Shown: in pieces, positions 1 to 64,000 of the stretch
Numbering within the stretch: the stretch's first letter is position 1
Layout: every line of letters begins with the position of its first letter
DNA from: Trochalopteron elliotii
Lineage: Eukaryota; Chordata; Aves; Passeriformes; Leiothrichidae
Assembly (NCBI GenBank): GCA_024734555.1
Contig: JANPWX010019802.1
Coordinates: 372,001 to 436,000, forward strand
Direction of reading: 5' to 3'
DNA: 64,000 nucleotides
Notes under the pieces: model-generated
Databases searched by the model: none
The model's input: the letters and a program-made list of their open reading frames with translations, nothing else
What the model was told of the DNA's origin: nothing
Made by a program: the position numbers and the translations under genes

Positions 1-64000
<64,000 letters not shown>

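Overview
The window is almost entirely one gene. Its minus strand carries twelve consecutive protein-coding exons of a secreted metalloprotease that I recognise as ADAMTS6. The exons run from the end of the catalytic domain at 58.1 kb to the second thrombospondin repeat at 2.8 kb. The gene enters from beyond base 64000 and leaves below base 1, so signal peptide, propeptide, most of the catalytic domain, the last thrombospondin repeats and the PLAC domain lie outside. Each exon was located by reading the reverse complement, requiring AG/GT borders and checking that codon phase carries across every junction. All eleven internal junctions agree, with no stop or frameshift over 1482 coding bases.

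The organism is a vertebrate and most likely a bird. The only recognisable interspersed repeats are CR1 LINE copies, most cut short at the 5' side, with the avian-type 3' end. There are no Alu, L1 or B elements, and repeat density is low. In birds this gene is expected on the Z chromosome (human 5q12 is homologous to avian Z), but that placement is inference. The copy looks functional: all visible cysteines, splice sites and the third zinc-binding histidine are present.

Layout from the gene's 5' side (high coordinates) to its 3' side: 64.0-58.2 kb intron; 58.0-58.15 catalytic-domain exon; a 9.2 kb intron with a long TA/CA/ATCT microsatellite; 48.6-48.8 exon entering the disintegrin-like domain; a 9.9 kb intron; 38.6-38.7 disintegrin-like exon; a 5.3 kb intron; 33.2-33.3 and 30.57-30.63 exons of TSR1; a 7.6 kb intron with a plus-strand CR1; a cluster of seven exons from 23.0 to 12.2 kb encoding the cysteine-rich region and spacer; a 9.3 kb intron with two minus-strand CR1 copies; and the TSR2 exon at 2.8-3.0 kb.

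Between exons there is ordinary AT-rich intron sequence with simple repeats, a 314-bp tandem duplication beside the TSR1 exon, one CTCF-like site, and several stretches whose texture suggests conserved non-coding elements. None of these makes a convincing new biological system. The remaining open frames are short chance frames or CR1 debris.
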